A DNA stretch of 64,000 bases from Amphiura filiformis. Lineage: Eukaryota; Echinodermata; Ophiuroidea; Amphilepidida; Amphiuridae. Each line of letters starts with the position of its first letter. The stretch's first letter is position 1. Shown here piece by piece: positions 1-11,085 of this stretch. A program made the translations under genes and the position numbers. The notes under the pieces were generated by a model, which saw only the letters and a program-made list of their open reading frames with translations, was not told the origin of the DNA and searched no databases. The stretch is taken from NCBI RefSeq assembly GCF_039555335.1, contig NC_092637.1:37715526-37779525 (forward strand), written 5' to 3'.

Positions 1-682
1 TCTCCTTCTTTCTTTCTTTAAAGTTTGTTCTAGAAAAACATAAATTTAAGTCCTGATGAATTTTAGAGTACATAGAACACTAATTATGTTGTAAGCCTAG
101 GTAGTCTTTGTCGAAGACTCTCACAATCCAGGATGGTTAATTGAAGGCGCGACGAGCTAAGATATTCGGTGCTAAGGTGAGCGTAGTAGTTTCACAACAG
201 CTATACCTACGCACAATGTTTATTGGTTTCACACAGTACATAGCACTTGTTCAGTGCATGTATGGGCCCATGACAACCCCTCTCTGACATTACAAAATCC
301 ACCAGTCCTATACCAAATGAAACAGTAATTTTTAGTGGGGACCTACGTAAATTTTACATAAAATTTTCACCATCAATTCATTGTTAATTTTAACAAAATT
401 CTGAAAATATTTTGGCGTATACATAAAATTGAAATAAAATTCTCTGCCTCCAAAAACCAAATAAATTTTAGCACGATTGGGTATCACGAATCGTTATATA
501 CGCATGATGTGCAGTTAATATTCATATATTCTTTTATACATAGGATGCTTCAGTTTTAACACAAAAAATAGTTCATTGAAAACCCTCCCACTCGGCGATT
601 TCAAAAAGGTAACCACGCTTCCCTAGAATGTGCAATAAATTAGCATTAAAAATTTTCTTATTTTAGCAGCATTCTAGAAACC
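1..682. other. AT-rich stretch, nothing recognised
   Basis: No convincing exon, long ORF or terminal inverted repeat was found in these bases. They are AT-rich and could be intron or 3' flank of a gene lying to the left. Confidence 0.4.
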
Positions 683-714
683 TTGGCGTACGGCGATCAC
701 TGCTGTAGATTTGA

Positions 715-963
715 ACCCATGACAATAAAGGGAAATGCAACCGTATTGATATACCAGATTTTACCCACAAGATGGCGAAAGGCCGATGTCTCAATTATGG
801 CTTTCAGTTGGGATTTATTTGGAGGGGGAAGAAGCCAGGGTTTGTCTGGCGGTTGCGAGCTTATAAATTGTATAAATCATTGTAATCAAAGTATCATGTA
901 ATACTGTTTTATTTCAGGGAAGCTTCGCGGTATTGGTTATGATGAGGACGATCAGGGTGTTTA
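715..963 (+). repeat. Copy A of a local duplicated segment ending in an exon-like stretch
   Basis: This stretch matches 1471-1520 plus 1788-1985 in the same order, including the words AATAAAGGGAAATGCAAC and GGCGAAAGGCCGATGTCTC. It ends with a pyrimidine-rich 3' splice-site-like TTTATTTCAG at 908-917, followed by a short open stretch to a TAG at 961-963. Copy B has an equivalent splice site and open stretch. This looks like a segmental duplication, possibly of a terminal exon with its upstream intron. Without the upstream exons, expression cannot be judged. Confidence 0.5.
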
Positions 964-1470
964 GTTAAAGCACATTAGGTTATACCAGAAAATAAGTGCA
1001 CACCCCCTATAGAGGGGTGACTTTTCAATAATGGAAATGTCTTGATTTCCAAATTTGCTTTCTGAAAACGGCTGGAATTCTAGTTGCCAACGTAACTGGA
1101 AAAACCTTGGAAATGCGATTAAATTAATGAAAAATCACGTAATCGTCCAAAATGAGCTCTTAAATTGAGGATTTTCGAGTTTGAACTACTTTTCTGCTAC
1201 TCGTTTTTATTTGCCCTTGGACACTTTAAATGTCTGTTTCCAACAACCATGGCTGTACAGAAAGTACGGAAATCCGTTACAATCCCATTACAATCGTGTA
1301 AAAATCTCAAATTTGAATAACATTGAGGGATTTTTTTTCAGTTGATGTTACAAAGGAGATGGTCAGTGTGACGTCATTTCCGGCCATCTTGTGGTGGCAA
1401 AATCAATATAATTACCTTCAAGTATAACAGAACTCACGTGATAACCTAGAGATGAGTACACAGATTTGAA
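964..1470. other. Unassigned spacer
   Basis: Anonymous sequence between the two copies of the local duplication. No ORF or inverted repeat stood out. Confidence 0.4.
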
Positions 1471-1985
1471 CCCATGTCAATAAAGGGAAATGCAACTGTA
1501 TTGACATACCAGCTTTTACCCAGGTGGTGGCCGCATTGAATTCTCTAAATTCAGTAAATTTTCATCGTCAACCGTGTAATTGAATGTGATTATTTTGAAA
1601 TTTTAAAACGCTTGAAATATCACAAACAAATAGGCCTATGTTGATAAATAATATAAATACAAGCTAAAACCGTTGGGGTTCGATAATGAACCCCACAAAA
1701 CTAACCGAGTATATTGGAAAATGCCATACGGCCGGGCGGTTTCACAAGTTGGCGGCTCGATCATGTCATCCGCCGCCTGCTTTTACCCACAGGATGGCGA
1801 AAGGCCGATGTCTCAATTATGGCTTTCACTTGGATTTATGTTGAGGCGGAATGGGGGCAGGGTTTGTCTGGGGTTTTTAAGCTTATAAATATTATAAATC
1901 AATGTATAAATTTTGAAGTATTTACCATGTTTACTGGTTTTATTTCAGAAAAGCGTACCAATGAGGACGACCTGATGAAGCTCCT
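1471..1985 (+). repeat. Copy B of the local duplication, split by a MITE
   Basis: Same segment as 715-957. It is interrupted after 1520 by a 259-bp element (1521-1779) and resumes at 1780. Copy A is continuous at the corresponding place and so acts as the empty site. Confidence 0.6.
1521..1779 (+). mobile_element. hAT-like MITE, copy 1 (259 bp)
   Basis: The element starts CAGGTGGTGG and ends CCGCCGCCTG, giving short imperfect terminal inverted repeats. It is flanked by a perfect 8-bp direct repeat CTTTTACC (1513-1520 and 1780-1787). A second copy of the same length lies inverted at 58142-58400 with a different 8-bp duplication. Eight-base duplications with CAGG-type ends fit the hAT superfamily. 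No coding capacity, so it is non-autonomous. Confidence 0.8.
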
Positions 1986-2019
1986 TATGAAGGTTCGAGA
2001 ATATCAACAAAAACTGTAA
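1949..2019 (+). CDS. Possible terminal exon (coiled-coil-like tail), tentative
   Basis: After TTTATTTCAG (1939-1948) an open stretch reads KRTNEDDLMKLLMKVREY, then QQKL and a TAA at 2017-2019. It is charged and could form a coiled coil. The equivalent place in copy A (from 918) is also open but shorter. A polyadenylation-like AATAAA lies downstream at 2691. No upstream exon was identified, so this may equally be a chance ORF behind an intron-derived splice site. I do not recognise the protein. Confidence 0.25.
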
Positions 2020-2059
2020 CTTCTATGGTCCCAAATAGGGAAGCTTAAAACAGGTATGT

Positions 2060-2230
2060 CCTCAATAGAAAATAAGAGGGGGGGGGGGGCGCCAAATTGA
2101 CCAATTGAGCATCGATTCTGCGCCCCTCCAAGCCATAAAGTCAAAATGGGGAGGGGGGAGGGGCACGTGCCAAGGGTCAATTCAGCATCGATTATGCGCC
2201 CCTCCAAGCCATGAAAATCACAAAATTTCG
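2060..2230. repeat. G-rich stretch with short direct repeat
   Basis: Holds a run of G and two copies of a unit containing GCGCCCCTCCAAGCCAT (around 2120 and 2197). Function unknown. Confidence 0.5.
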
Positions 2231-2690
2231 GGACAAAATAATTTGAAAGATCAATAATATTTAAGACTGATATATTCAACTTCATTTTTTTAAAACAATT
2301 AGTGATATGCCATATTTGTGCAAAGTGGCACATCAGTGACATGCATGACTGTTTTGATCATTGATCATTTTTGCCCTGTGACCCCGGCCTGTGACCCGGG
2401 GTCCCGATATTGCCCTTACGAATCTCATCCTCCTGGTCAAAGCTCTGTATTTTTTTTACATTTTATATGTTTCTACTTTTATGGTGAGATATTATTTCCA
2501 CACTCTTCCTTCCAAATCTTTAATATTTGCGCCAATGTCCAAGTATTAGGAAATCAGTTTTAAATTATCTTTTCTCTTTTTTTCAGACTTCCGGTTGGCA
2601 ACATCATGACCGTTTGGCAGAAAAGCAGTAGGCCTACTGTGATCATTGGTGGTAGAGCACTCCTTAATAACTTAGCATCTTAAATATTAC
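2231..2690. other. Unassigned; 3' splice-site-like stretch near 2585
   Basis: A TTTTTTTCAG is followed by an open stretch to a TAG at about 2630, with AATAAA at 2691. It could be an alternative last exon of a gene to the left. Nothing else is recognised. Confidence 0.25.
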
Positions 2691-2700
2691 AATAAAGCTT

Positions 2701-3082
2701 TAAGGGTATACGAGGTATTGTTAGTCGAAGCAGCCCCCCCCCCAAAAAAAAATCGATTTTCATTATCTGAATCAATATATTATTGAAAAATAACACTTTG
2801 GTGTTTTGCAAAAGTTCATTCTACAAATCATATACTTTGAAAACTTGCTTAAGTTATTGTTGTTAATGAGTTATGTACGTTTTACAAAAGTGTTGTTGTT
2901 TCAGCCCTCTTTACAATAAAACTCAAGGACCACAGGAAGTATATCTGTGATATTTGAATTCTTCTACACGCTCGCTATGAATTGAGCAATGCAATATTTG
3001 CTAAAGCTCACTACCATTCGTAAGATGCTGTGAACTACATATTTTTTTGCTGCTTCGACCAACAATACATCGTATACCCTTA
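2701..3082. mobile_element. TTAA-flanked MITE with GGGTATACGA ends
   Basis: Terminal inverted repeats: GGGTATACGAGGTATTGTT at the left, and its complement before CCCTTAA at the right. Both ends abut TTAA, as expected of piggyBac-type insertions. Related, less complete copies begin at 6589 and 48308. Non-coding. Confidence 0.7.
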
Positions 3083-3173
3083 AATAATTATTACAGTAAA
3101 GCTTTAATATCAGAGTTCTGCACTTTACCGCAGAACATCCTTGTGGCCCGTTCTCACAAAACCTTGAACATGT

Positions 3174-3423
3174 TAACTCTCTCCACGCGGGTGTGGACTG
3201 CAGACGACAAGTTTCAAATTTTAGTTGCATTTTTCAAAAATTTCAGAATTGTAAATTTTCATGACCATATTTGAAATCAGCATGAAAAATGCATTAAAAT
3301 GAGTACAAACAAGCCTAGTATTGGTTCAGTGGTTCTTAAGATAGCTCTTGATATTTTGAGAAATTTTCTCAAAACTTGGTCATTTTAATATGTTGAAGCT
3401 TATGACTAGCACGCAGAGCATTA
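3174..3423 (+). repeat. Dispersed repeat, copy 1 (partner at 61526-61768)
   Basis: About 245 bp matches 61526-61768 in the same orientation, from CTCTCCACGCGGGTGT to CTAGCACGCAGAGCATTAA. No terminal inverted repeats were seen, so the type of element is unknown. Confidence 0.7.
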
Positions 3424-3450
3424 ATCTTCTTTGGGATAACGACTTTGGGT

Positions 3451-3630
3451 TATTCCAGTTAAAATCCATACACCACCGTATGGAAGTCATTAATCTTCTA
3501 CACAGGGAATGTAAATTTCTAACAGGGTTGTACCTGAAAGGGTGATCATATCTGACATACACACCCCCTGTGTGAGAAATTAAGATAATATCTTCTATTG
3601 GAGTGTATGGATTTCAACTGGAATAGCCTA
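3451..3630. mobile_element. Short foldback MITE (~180 bp)
   Basis: Ends are inverted repeats: TTATTCCAGTTAAAATCC at the left, and GGATTTCAACTGGAATAG at the right. Non-coding. The word GGAATAGCC recurs near 4197, suggesting a fragment of a related copy there. Confidence 0.65.
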
Positions 3631-4690
3631 TTGGCCTAATATATAGTATTTTTTGCAATTGAGTTTTTGTATATTTTTGCAAGTATGCAAGAAAAGGATG
3701 ATTAGTAGAAATCAAGTGTTGGTCACTGACGTTTGTTCATTGTTGTAATTAGAAATATTCATTATTTTGTTTCTTAAAATTGCATTGACATTTAGCTTAT
3801 ATCTTAACGCGAATTCCCGGAAAGGAATTGTACCACTACCATACCTTCAAAAATGGCTTATTTCAAAAATTATCTGCACCTACCCTAAAGAAGACATTTT
3901 TTACTTTAAAAACTCGGGAATTCCCAGATCAGAATTTCACTGGGACGAAATGGGAAATACCAGTTCAGTGTGGGAAAATTCCATTTAGAAATTGGGATAT
4001 CCCAGAAGAAAAAACCAATTTCACAAAGAATTTTGGGATATCCAATGTCTTCTATAGTCATTTGAAATGACCATAATACATTTTTGGAAATTCCCACCGC
4101 TAAATAACTATTTTCGAGGGAATTCCCATGCAGGATACAGGCTAAAATGGTTAAGAATCCCATGTCATCTTTTGTGGGGGTTGCAATTAATTTCTGGAAT
4201 AGCCCAACATATGTTAAACAAACAATAATGTCATTGTCTTTTTCAAGCTTATTATCCAATCTTTACAGGTTATCAAATCTCTAAAAGTACAATTTTAACG
4301 TGTTGTTTGTTTTGTAGGAACAAGGCATATACACTTAGAGCTGATGTTAAATTGACATTGATTTCTCTCTGTTAATATTGATTTCACCATCTTCAAAGAA
4401 AAAAAAAGAAGAAGATATATGATTTCTCTATCCTTTAATCTTTTATTATATCTTGTTTTAACCTAACACTTAAGTAACTTTCACATTAAAGACTAATAAA
4501 GGTGATATAAACGAATTTTATTAGCGTTCATGAAATGTTATTTTGTAGTTTGATAAATGTAAATATTTTGTTTATAAACAATTGTATACGATTGAGAGAA
4601 AATAGATGTACACACCCGCTATAGAGTAGTTTATAGAGTAGTTCGGATTACCGGACTTTTTCCCTCCAGTCATGATTGTTAGAAATCCAT
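3631..4690. other. Unassigned spacer with repeated GGGAATTCCC words
   Basis: Several palindromic GAATTCCC-type words occur between 3810 and 4130, suggesting an old foldback element. No gene is recognised. Confidence 0.4.
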
Positions 4691-5368
4691 CCCAGCAAAC
4701 ACAAAAACGTTTTAAAAACTTATATTTTGGCTTTTGGTTTAGGTAAAAACGTTTTAATAACATTAAAATGTCGGGTTATATAAAGGTCATGATAACGTTT
4801 TAAAACGTTTTGTATAAAAACACACTACAACAATATTTTAAAATGTTTTCAAAAAATGTTATTGTAAACTATTTTTGCAAACATTTTTGCCAAATATTGT
4901 GTCAATACTGAAATAACATTATGTTAAAATATTTGAACCCAGCAAACACAGAAATGTTCTTATTGGTTTTTTTCAAAACCTTTTAATAACATTTAAATGT
5001 CGGGTTATATAAAGGTCATGAAAACGTTTTTAAAACGTTATTGAAAATATTTTGGGCAAACATTTTTCGCAAAATATTTTTTCAACTCCAAAATAACATT
5101 CTGTTTCGAATGTTTTGTATCAAGTTTTCAAGAATGTTTTTGTAATGTTATTAAAACGTTTTTATACCCTTATATAACCCGACATTTAAAGGTTTTCTGT
5201 AAAACATTTTTGTTTGTTGAGCAGTAGATTATCAAAAATGTTTTTTAAGGTTATGAAAACGTTTTATACTCTTAATATACCCTTTATATAACCCGACATT
5301 TAAACGTTTTCTGAAAACCTTTTATAACCTTTTGCGAATGATATCGAAAACGTTTTGTGTTTGCTGGG
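4691..5368. mobile_element. CCCAGCAAACAC foldback element, copy 1 (678 bp)
   Basis: Starts CCCAGCAAACACAAAAACG and ends CGTTTTGTGTTTGCTGGG. Internally it repeats AACGTTTT and GTCGGGTTATATAAAGG in both orientations, so the unit is largely self-complementary. A second copy lies inverted at 12577-13268, and a third, split copy at 23912-24734. Non-coding. Confidence 0.8.
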
Positions 5369-5602
5369 ATATTTTAAATCTCATTTTTTGGCCGATTTCA
5401 ATTTAAAAAAAGGTGTCAAAATGCTCAGGAGATCATCCTGCATCAAATAAGCTGGTGCCCTAAGGATTCTGAAACCTGACCTTTTTTTACCCATCTATAA
5501 CCGAACCCTATTATAATAAACACCTCAAATAAAGAAAGTCCGCAGTTATATCACCCGTCCTACATTACACCAAACCCTGATCTTGATCCCTCTTCATTAC
5601 AG

Positions 5603-6240
5603 TCTTGATTTAGTAGGGATATAGACCTCAATGGCCCTTATAGGTCAAGCAGATTCCGAATTATTGTCATTTCATATGGCTAATGTGATGATTATGGTTG
5701 CTACGGGCGGCCAGTTTCAGGTGTCCTAGACCTCAGACATCCATGAAACCCCCTTCATTTACTCAGCAGCCTTGATTTAGTGGGGATATACACCTCAATG
5801 ACCCTTGTAGATCAGGCAGATTCCGAATTATTGTCATTTCACCTGGCTAATTTGAGGATTTATGGTTGCTATGGGCGGCCATCTTGGATTTCAGGTGTCC
5901 TAGACCTCAGATATCCATGAAACCCCCTTCATTCACTCAGCCAGCCTTGATTTAGTGGGGATAGACACCTCAATGACCCTTGTAGGTCAAGCAGATTCCG
6001 AATCATTGTCATTTCACCTGGCTAATATGATGATTTATGGTTGCTATGGGCGGCCATCTTGGATTTCAGGTGTCCTGGACCTCAGACATCCATGAAACCC
6101 CCTTCATTCAATCAGACAGCCTTGATTTAGTGGGAATATACACCTCAATCACCCCTCTAGGTCAAGTAGTTTCAGAGTTATCCGTTATTGTCATTTTACC
6201 TGGTTCATAAGTACATTTTGGAGGCCATTTTGAAAAATGG
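5603..6240 (+). repeat. Tandem array, ~175-bp unit, about 3.6 copies
   Basis: CTTGATTTAGT recurs at 5603, 5771, 5946 and 6121, giving spacings of 168, 175 and 175. Each unit also carries TTGCTATGGGCGGCCA (or close variants) and CAGGTGTCCT. The last unit decays after about 6210. No coding evidence. Confidence 0.85.
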
Positions 6241-6588
6241 CCATATACAGAGTTTGCCCGGGTTTGGAATTTTCCACCTAGTAGAATTTGGAAGACCTGT
6301 GCAAACCCTACTCGAATCAACTTTCAAACTTTCCTCTTTGAAAAATGTATACGGGTCTGTAAGACAGGGCCAGGACATATCTATTGTAATAATATTATTA
6401 AACTGAAAGAAATGCGCGCGAAACGGGGGAGGCTGATTTCATAGACATGCCCCCTCGCCGATATGGAGATTTATGATAGGCCTACACCACATCCACCCAC
6501 CCCGCAAACACCCACCCGAACCCTGAATCTACGCCTATGAAAGAGATGGGTGTTAATTAGTTAATTATAATGATCCATCAATTGATTA
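6241..6588. other. Unassigned spacer
   Basis: Contains a C-rich patch near 6480-6530. No gene or clear repeat seen. Confidence 0.4.
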
Positions 6589-6925
6589 AGGGTAGACGAG
6601 GTATTGTTGGTCGAAGCAACTAAAAAATCAATATTCATTATCTAAATCCATATAGGCCTATTATTGAAAAATAACACCTTGATGTTTTGCAAAACTTCAT
6701 TCTACAAATCCTATACCTTGAAAACTTGCTTAATTTATTGTTCTTAATGAGTTATGTACTTTTTACAAAAGTGTTGTTGTTTCAGCCCTCTTTACAACAT
6801 AACTCAATAACCACAGGACCTACCCCCGGGGATATATCTGTGATATTTGAATTCTTTTACACGTTCGCTATGACGTGAGCAATGCAGTCGTTGCCAAAGC
6901 TCACTACCATTCGCAAGATGCTGTG
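6589..6925 (+). mobile_element. Partial copy of the GGGTATACGA MITE
   Basis: Begins TTAAGGGTAGACGAGGTATT and follows the 2701-3082 element through GCAAGATGCTGTGAA. It then diverges before the right terminal repeat, so the right end is lost. Confidence 0.65.
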
Positions 6926-7126
6926 AATGACCAAATCGCAACAGTTTAAAATAATTAATAACCTTAAAATGTTTGCTCATATTTAATCGGTTTGATTGGT
7001 CATCAGAATGAGGTTAATTTTGAGTGAAGCAAGCGAGTGAGTGAATTTAGTGAGTGAGTGAGCGAGTGTCAAACGTATGAGTTTACGGTAAGTGTTTGAG
7101 TAAGTGTGTGGTTGATTAAGTAATAA

Positions 7127-7161
<35 letters not shown>

Positions 7162-8026
7162 GTATACTTAGTAAATAATATAAAGTATAATTAGCTTAGA
7201 AAGTTGCTTTGATTTTATTTCAACCTCTTTTTCAATATAATATTAGACCAAATATGGGGGGGGGGGGGTTATAATTTTTAACACCCAAAATAGGGGAGGG
7301 GTTATAGAATTATTAAGGGCTGGTGACTCAAAATTTTCAATGTGCGCACAATCTTTCGTTATATAATGCAAATTTTTGCGTGCTCCGCGCCTTATTTAAA
7401 CAGTCGCACACTTTCTTCACTCTTAAGTTTTGGTATCGCCTTTGTTCCGGCAATGAATAATTTGTCTTTGAGTCTGTGTAGGCGGAAGGGGGTGGGGGTC
7501 ATACAAATTTTCGACCCAATATAGGGGGGTCGTAAAAGATTTTTGCCGGCGATAGGGGGGTCATAAAAATTGACTCCGGTCACCGACATATTCATGACCC
7601 CCCTGCCTAAGAAAATGACATCACCCTTATGGCGAGTTTTTTCGCGCGTAGCATACTATCATGGAAACTTTTTCAAAGGAGGTCCATGTCTAAGGATTAT
7701 TTACTCATATACTCAATGTATAATGATTTCTCACGAAAAAAAATAATGTCGTGCATCGCCACGTATGGCTTTTTACAATGTGACATAGGTTTAGATTCCT
7801 TTTTGAAATTGGGGTTGACTTTGGTGAAAATCTGTCAAGTGGCAAGTGTTCGCTCGCAGAATAACTTTTGAAGCTAAAATACTAAATATGATGAAAAAAT
7901 GAACAAATTTGCGCAAAGCGCGAGAAAATAGTCAAATTTGATATTAATTTCCCTCCATTATAACTAATTGTGACCAAAAATTTTACACCCTTGACATTAA
8001 TTTTTTTTCTGGTCTGAGGTGAAGCG
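6926..8026. other. Unassigned, with simple repeats
   Basis: Contains GAGT-rich sequence (7020-7100), a poly(A) run (7130-7157), and G-runs of the form TAGGGGGGTCATAAA between 7250 and 7600. No gene seen. Confidence 0.4.
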
Positions 8027-8072
8027 TACGGAAGCATATTAGTGCAAAAAAAAAAAAAAAAAAATGGAAATA

Positions 8073-8313
8073 TTATTGCGAATATTCGCAATAATTATTG
8101 CGAATATTCGCAATGTTATTGCGAATATTCGCAATAATTATTGCGAATATTCGCAATATTATTGCGAATATTCGCAATATTATTGCGAATATTCGCAATA
8201 ACATTGCGAATATTCGCAATAACATTGCGAATATTCGCAATAATTATTGCGAATATTCGCAATAATATTGCGAATATTCGCAATAATATTGCGAATATTC
8301 GCAATAATTATTG
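8073..8313. repeat. Tandem array of a 16-bp perfect palindrome, 11 copies
   Basis: TTGCGAATATTCGCAA recurs 11 times at 20-22 bp spacing, separated by TAATTAT-type linkers. Two more copies sit at the other end of the composite element (11092-11130). Each unit is its own reverse complement. There are no unique spacers, so this is not a CRISPR array. Confidence 0.9.
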
Positions 8314-8889
8314 AGTATAAAACTATCGACAGTAGATAGCTAGTGCAAAGTGTGAACATAAAACTATCTATAGTAGATAGTGTGTGAGTAAAAACCTTTC
8401 TAAAGTAGATAGCAAAGTGTGAATAAAACCGTCAACAGTAGATATCAGGTTATGTGTATGACAGTAGGCCTATATATAGCAGATATCAGTGTGTGGGAAT
8501 AAAAGTATCTTCAGTAGATAGGAGGGTGTTATTATAAAACTATCTAGAGTAGATAGCAAAGTGTGAGTATAAAAGTATATTCAGAAGATAGCAGGGTATG
8601 AGTGTAAAACGAGCTAAAGTAGATGGCAGGGTGTGCGTATAAAAGAATCTTAAGTAGATGACAAGGTGTCAGTGTAAATATATCTGCAGTAGACAGCAAA
8701 GCGTGAGTATAAAAATATGTAGAGTAGATAGCAGGGTGCGAGTACAAAACGTTCTAAAGTAGATTGCAAAGGGTGAATAAAACTCCCAACAAGTAAAAAT
8801 CGGGGTGTGAGTATTTATAGTAGATATTAGAGTTTGAGAATAAAAGTATCTTCCGCGAATCAGTAGTAGGCTGTGAGTATAAATAAAAG
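8314..8889. repeat. AGTAGATAG minisatellite, left part
   Basis: Degenerate tandem units contain AGTAGATAGCA..GTGTGAGTATAAAA, with a period of roughly 40-45 bp. The array resumes at 10735 after the mariner-like insertion. Confidence 0.85.
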
Positions 8890-10734
8890 TACGAGGGGCG
8901 GTCAATAAGTTCGTAGAACAAGGTACTTGAAAGAGTACTAGCCAATTTATTTCTATCTCTCCCTTGAGCATGGTCAATACATACCTTAATGTACCCGTCG
9001 CAATTTTTCTTGAAACCTTCTATGTCAACAAAATGGAAGTCTTCCGATAGCTCCTTGAGCCACTCTTCAGTGAAGGCTCACCACAATTGATCACCAGCAA
9101 ACCTGGTATTATGAGGGTAGGACTTAAAATTCTAAAATAGGTTTCACTAACTTAAGGGCATGCCTGAACCTCAATATGGTTAGTTTAATTAACTGACCCC
9201 TCTATCGTGAATGGCAGCTTGACAAACTAAGAATAGCGTACAGGACACAAACCGAGAACAGCCACATTCCTACCATCAACCTTCTTTACACCATGGCTTG
9301 CCTCAATTTTGCTATAAAAATTGTATGATATATGCCTATAATTGTACTTTCATTTGGCAAATGATCAGTCATCAAGACTATCACTGGATCTCAGAAACAG
9401 CGATGAAGACCTGGCACTGCGGTGGCCGAGTGATGATCTTCTTAGGGATGTGAGATCCAGGTGCTTCCACTAAATTCACTCATAATTCCAGTGATTAATG
9501 TATGCCTTATCACCTTTAATCACATATAGATTAAACTTGCCTTGGTCCTCATTCTAAGTGTACAGAAGGTGTGGACCTTAATATGTCAACTGCTATCAAT
9601 TTTGCAGACGATGGTGGACTACATTATTCAATGTGGCAACAGCCAAAAGCGTAAACAAAACAGACAATATGACGGCAACACTGCCTGCACGATGGACGCA
9701 ATTATTTTTTCCCGGAGCCAAGATCCGTTTCTAGCTCTATTGGCCGGGTGGCCCCATTACAGAAAAAAAATGCACAAAATAAATTTCCCAGTGCAATACA
9801 TACATTTTCACATGAAAATAAATAATTTTAAATTCAAAGAAAAAAGAAGAAGAAAATGGGAATCGACCTCGGGACCCTTTGCGTGGGAGTCGAGATCCAT
9901 AACCACTACACCACGTAAACTCAATGACACACGTAGGGGAAATTTTTAGTATATATCGTAACATATCGTGCGTTATTCATACAAAAAAAATCAAAAAAAA
10001 CAGTACTTACAATGAGGTTCACTGGCGAACCTCAACGGATTTAGACTGATAAAATAGTGCTTAATAACATACGTACAGTTTTGGAATAATTTGAGACATT
10101 TTTGTGTTTACGTGTAGGCCTAAAACCAATGACAACGTCAAAATTGAGCCAATCTTGGCCGGCCCCCCCTGAATTTTGTACATTAAGATTCTGGGACCCC
10201 ATCTAGAATACACCCTGGGATACCCAAATGTTAATGAATTAATATTGAAAACACATTCATCAGAGTTGTCATATTTTGTGGCTATCTCATCTTTCTTATT
10301 TGGCTCTTTATTCATTATCAATGCCACTGTACCAGCGCGTATATTATTAGTGGTGACGTCAGCAAGTCTTTTGGACCTTGGATGATCTTCAAGGACGGTT
10401 ATTCCATTCTTGAACTTTAAGAGCCATTTCGTTGCTGTTGAATACCAAGGACTTCATTGCCATTTACAACAACTGTACATTGTTAAAGTTTATTTGAATT
10501 TTCACCACCGTCGGGAGAAATTTCCATGATGACCCTGTATTCACTTCTGGTAGTACCTGTGAATTCATGGAGGCAGGCTTTCTTTGAAGAGTGTCCTGCC
10601 CATATACAGTGATGCAAAAATATATTATCATTGCAGTCATGTTTTGAAGGAACAAGCTTTCAAATGAGACCAAATTCAATACCGTGCGACAAAGTAACAT
10701 ACCGAGTTCTACGAACTTTTTGACCGGCCCTCGT
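8890..10734 (-). mobile_element. Degenerate mariner-like element inside the minisatellite
   Basis: Ends are inverted repeats, CGAGGGGCGGTCAATAAGTT against AACTTTTTGACCGGCCCTCG, flanked by TA on both sides (8890-8891 and 10733-10734). TA duplications and this end sequence fit the Tc1/mariner superfamily. On the minus strand, 9075-8940 stays open and reads TEEWLKELSEDFHFVDIEGF, then continues to a stretch rich in K and R. It sits where a mariner transposase C-terminus would. The rest is broken by stops and frameshifts. Confidence 0.65.
9855..9925 (-). repeat. tRNA-like SINE head (weak)
   Basis: On the minus strand TGGTGTAGTGGTTATGGATC resembles an A box, and GAGGTCGATTCCC about 35 bases later a B box. 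The acceptor arms do not pair, so this is a tRNA-derived repeat rather than a gene. Confidence 0.45.
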
Positions 10735-11085
10735 ATCTTCAGTAGATTTAGAGGGCGTAATTATAAAACTATCTAGAGTAGATAGCAAAGTTTGAGTATA
10801 AATGTATCTTCAGTAGATAGCAGGGTATGAGTGTAAAACGAGCTAAAGTAGATGACAGGGTATGCGTATTAAAGAATCTGATGTAGATGACATATCTAGA
10901 GTAGATATCAAGGTTTGAGAATAAAAGTATCTTCAGTAGATTGCAACATGCAAGTATAAAACTATCTTCAGTAGGTAATAAAGTGTGAGTATCAAACTAT
11001 CTATAAAGTTATAGAACCGTGACGCCGAAGTATGAAACACCGAGTGCATTAATAAGTAGGCCTACATAATCAAACTGGTGGTGTG
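10735..11085. repeat. AGTAGATAG minisatellite, right part
   Basis: Continuation of the array at 8314-8889 with the same unit words. It ends before the two palindrome copies at 11092-11130. Confidence 0.8.

Noticed and set aside
2004..2342. 112-codon minus-strand ORF
   Set aside because: Covers the G-rich direct repeat and lacks any recognisable motif.
8073..8313. CRISPR-like array
   Set aside because: The regularly spaced palindromes have only short, near-identical AT linkers and no unique spacers, no leader and no cas genes, in eukaryotic DNA.
9542..9949. 135-codon plus-strand ORF as a transposase
   Set aside because: No DDD/DDE motif or helix-turn-helix pattern is seen, and it spans the tRNA-like segment of a degenerate mariner-like element.
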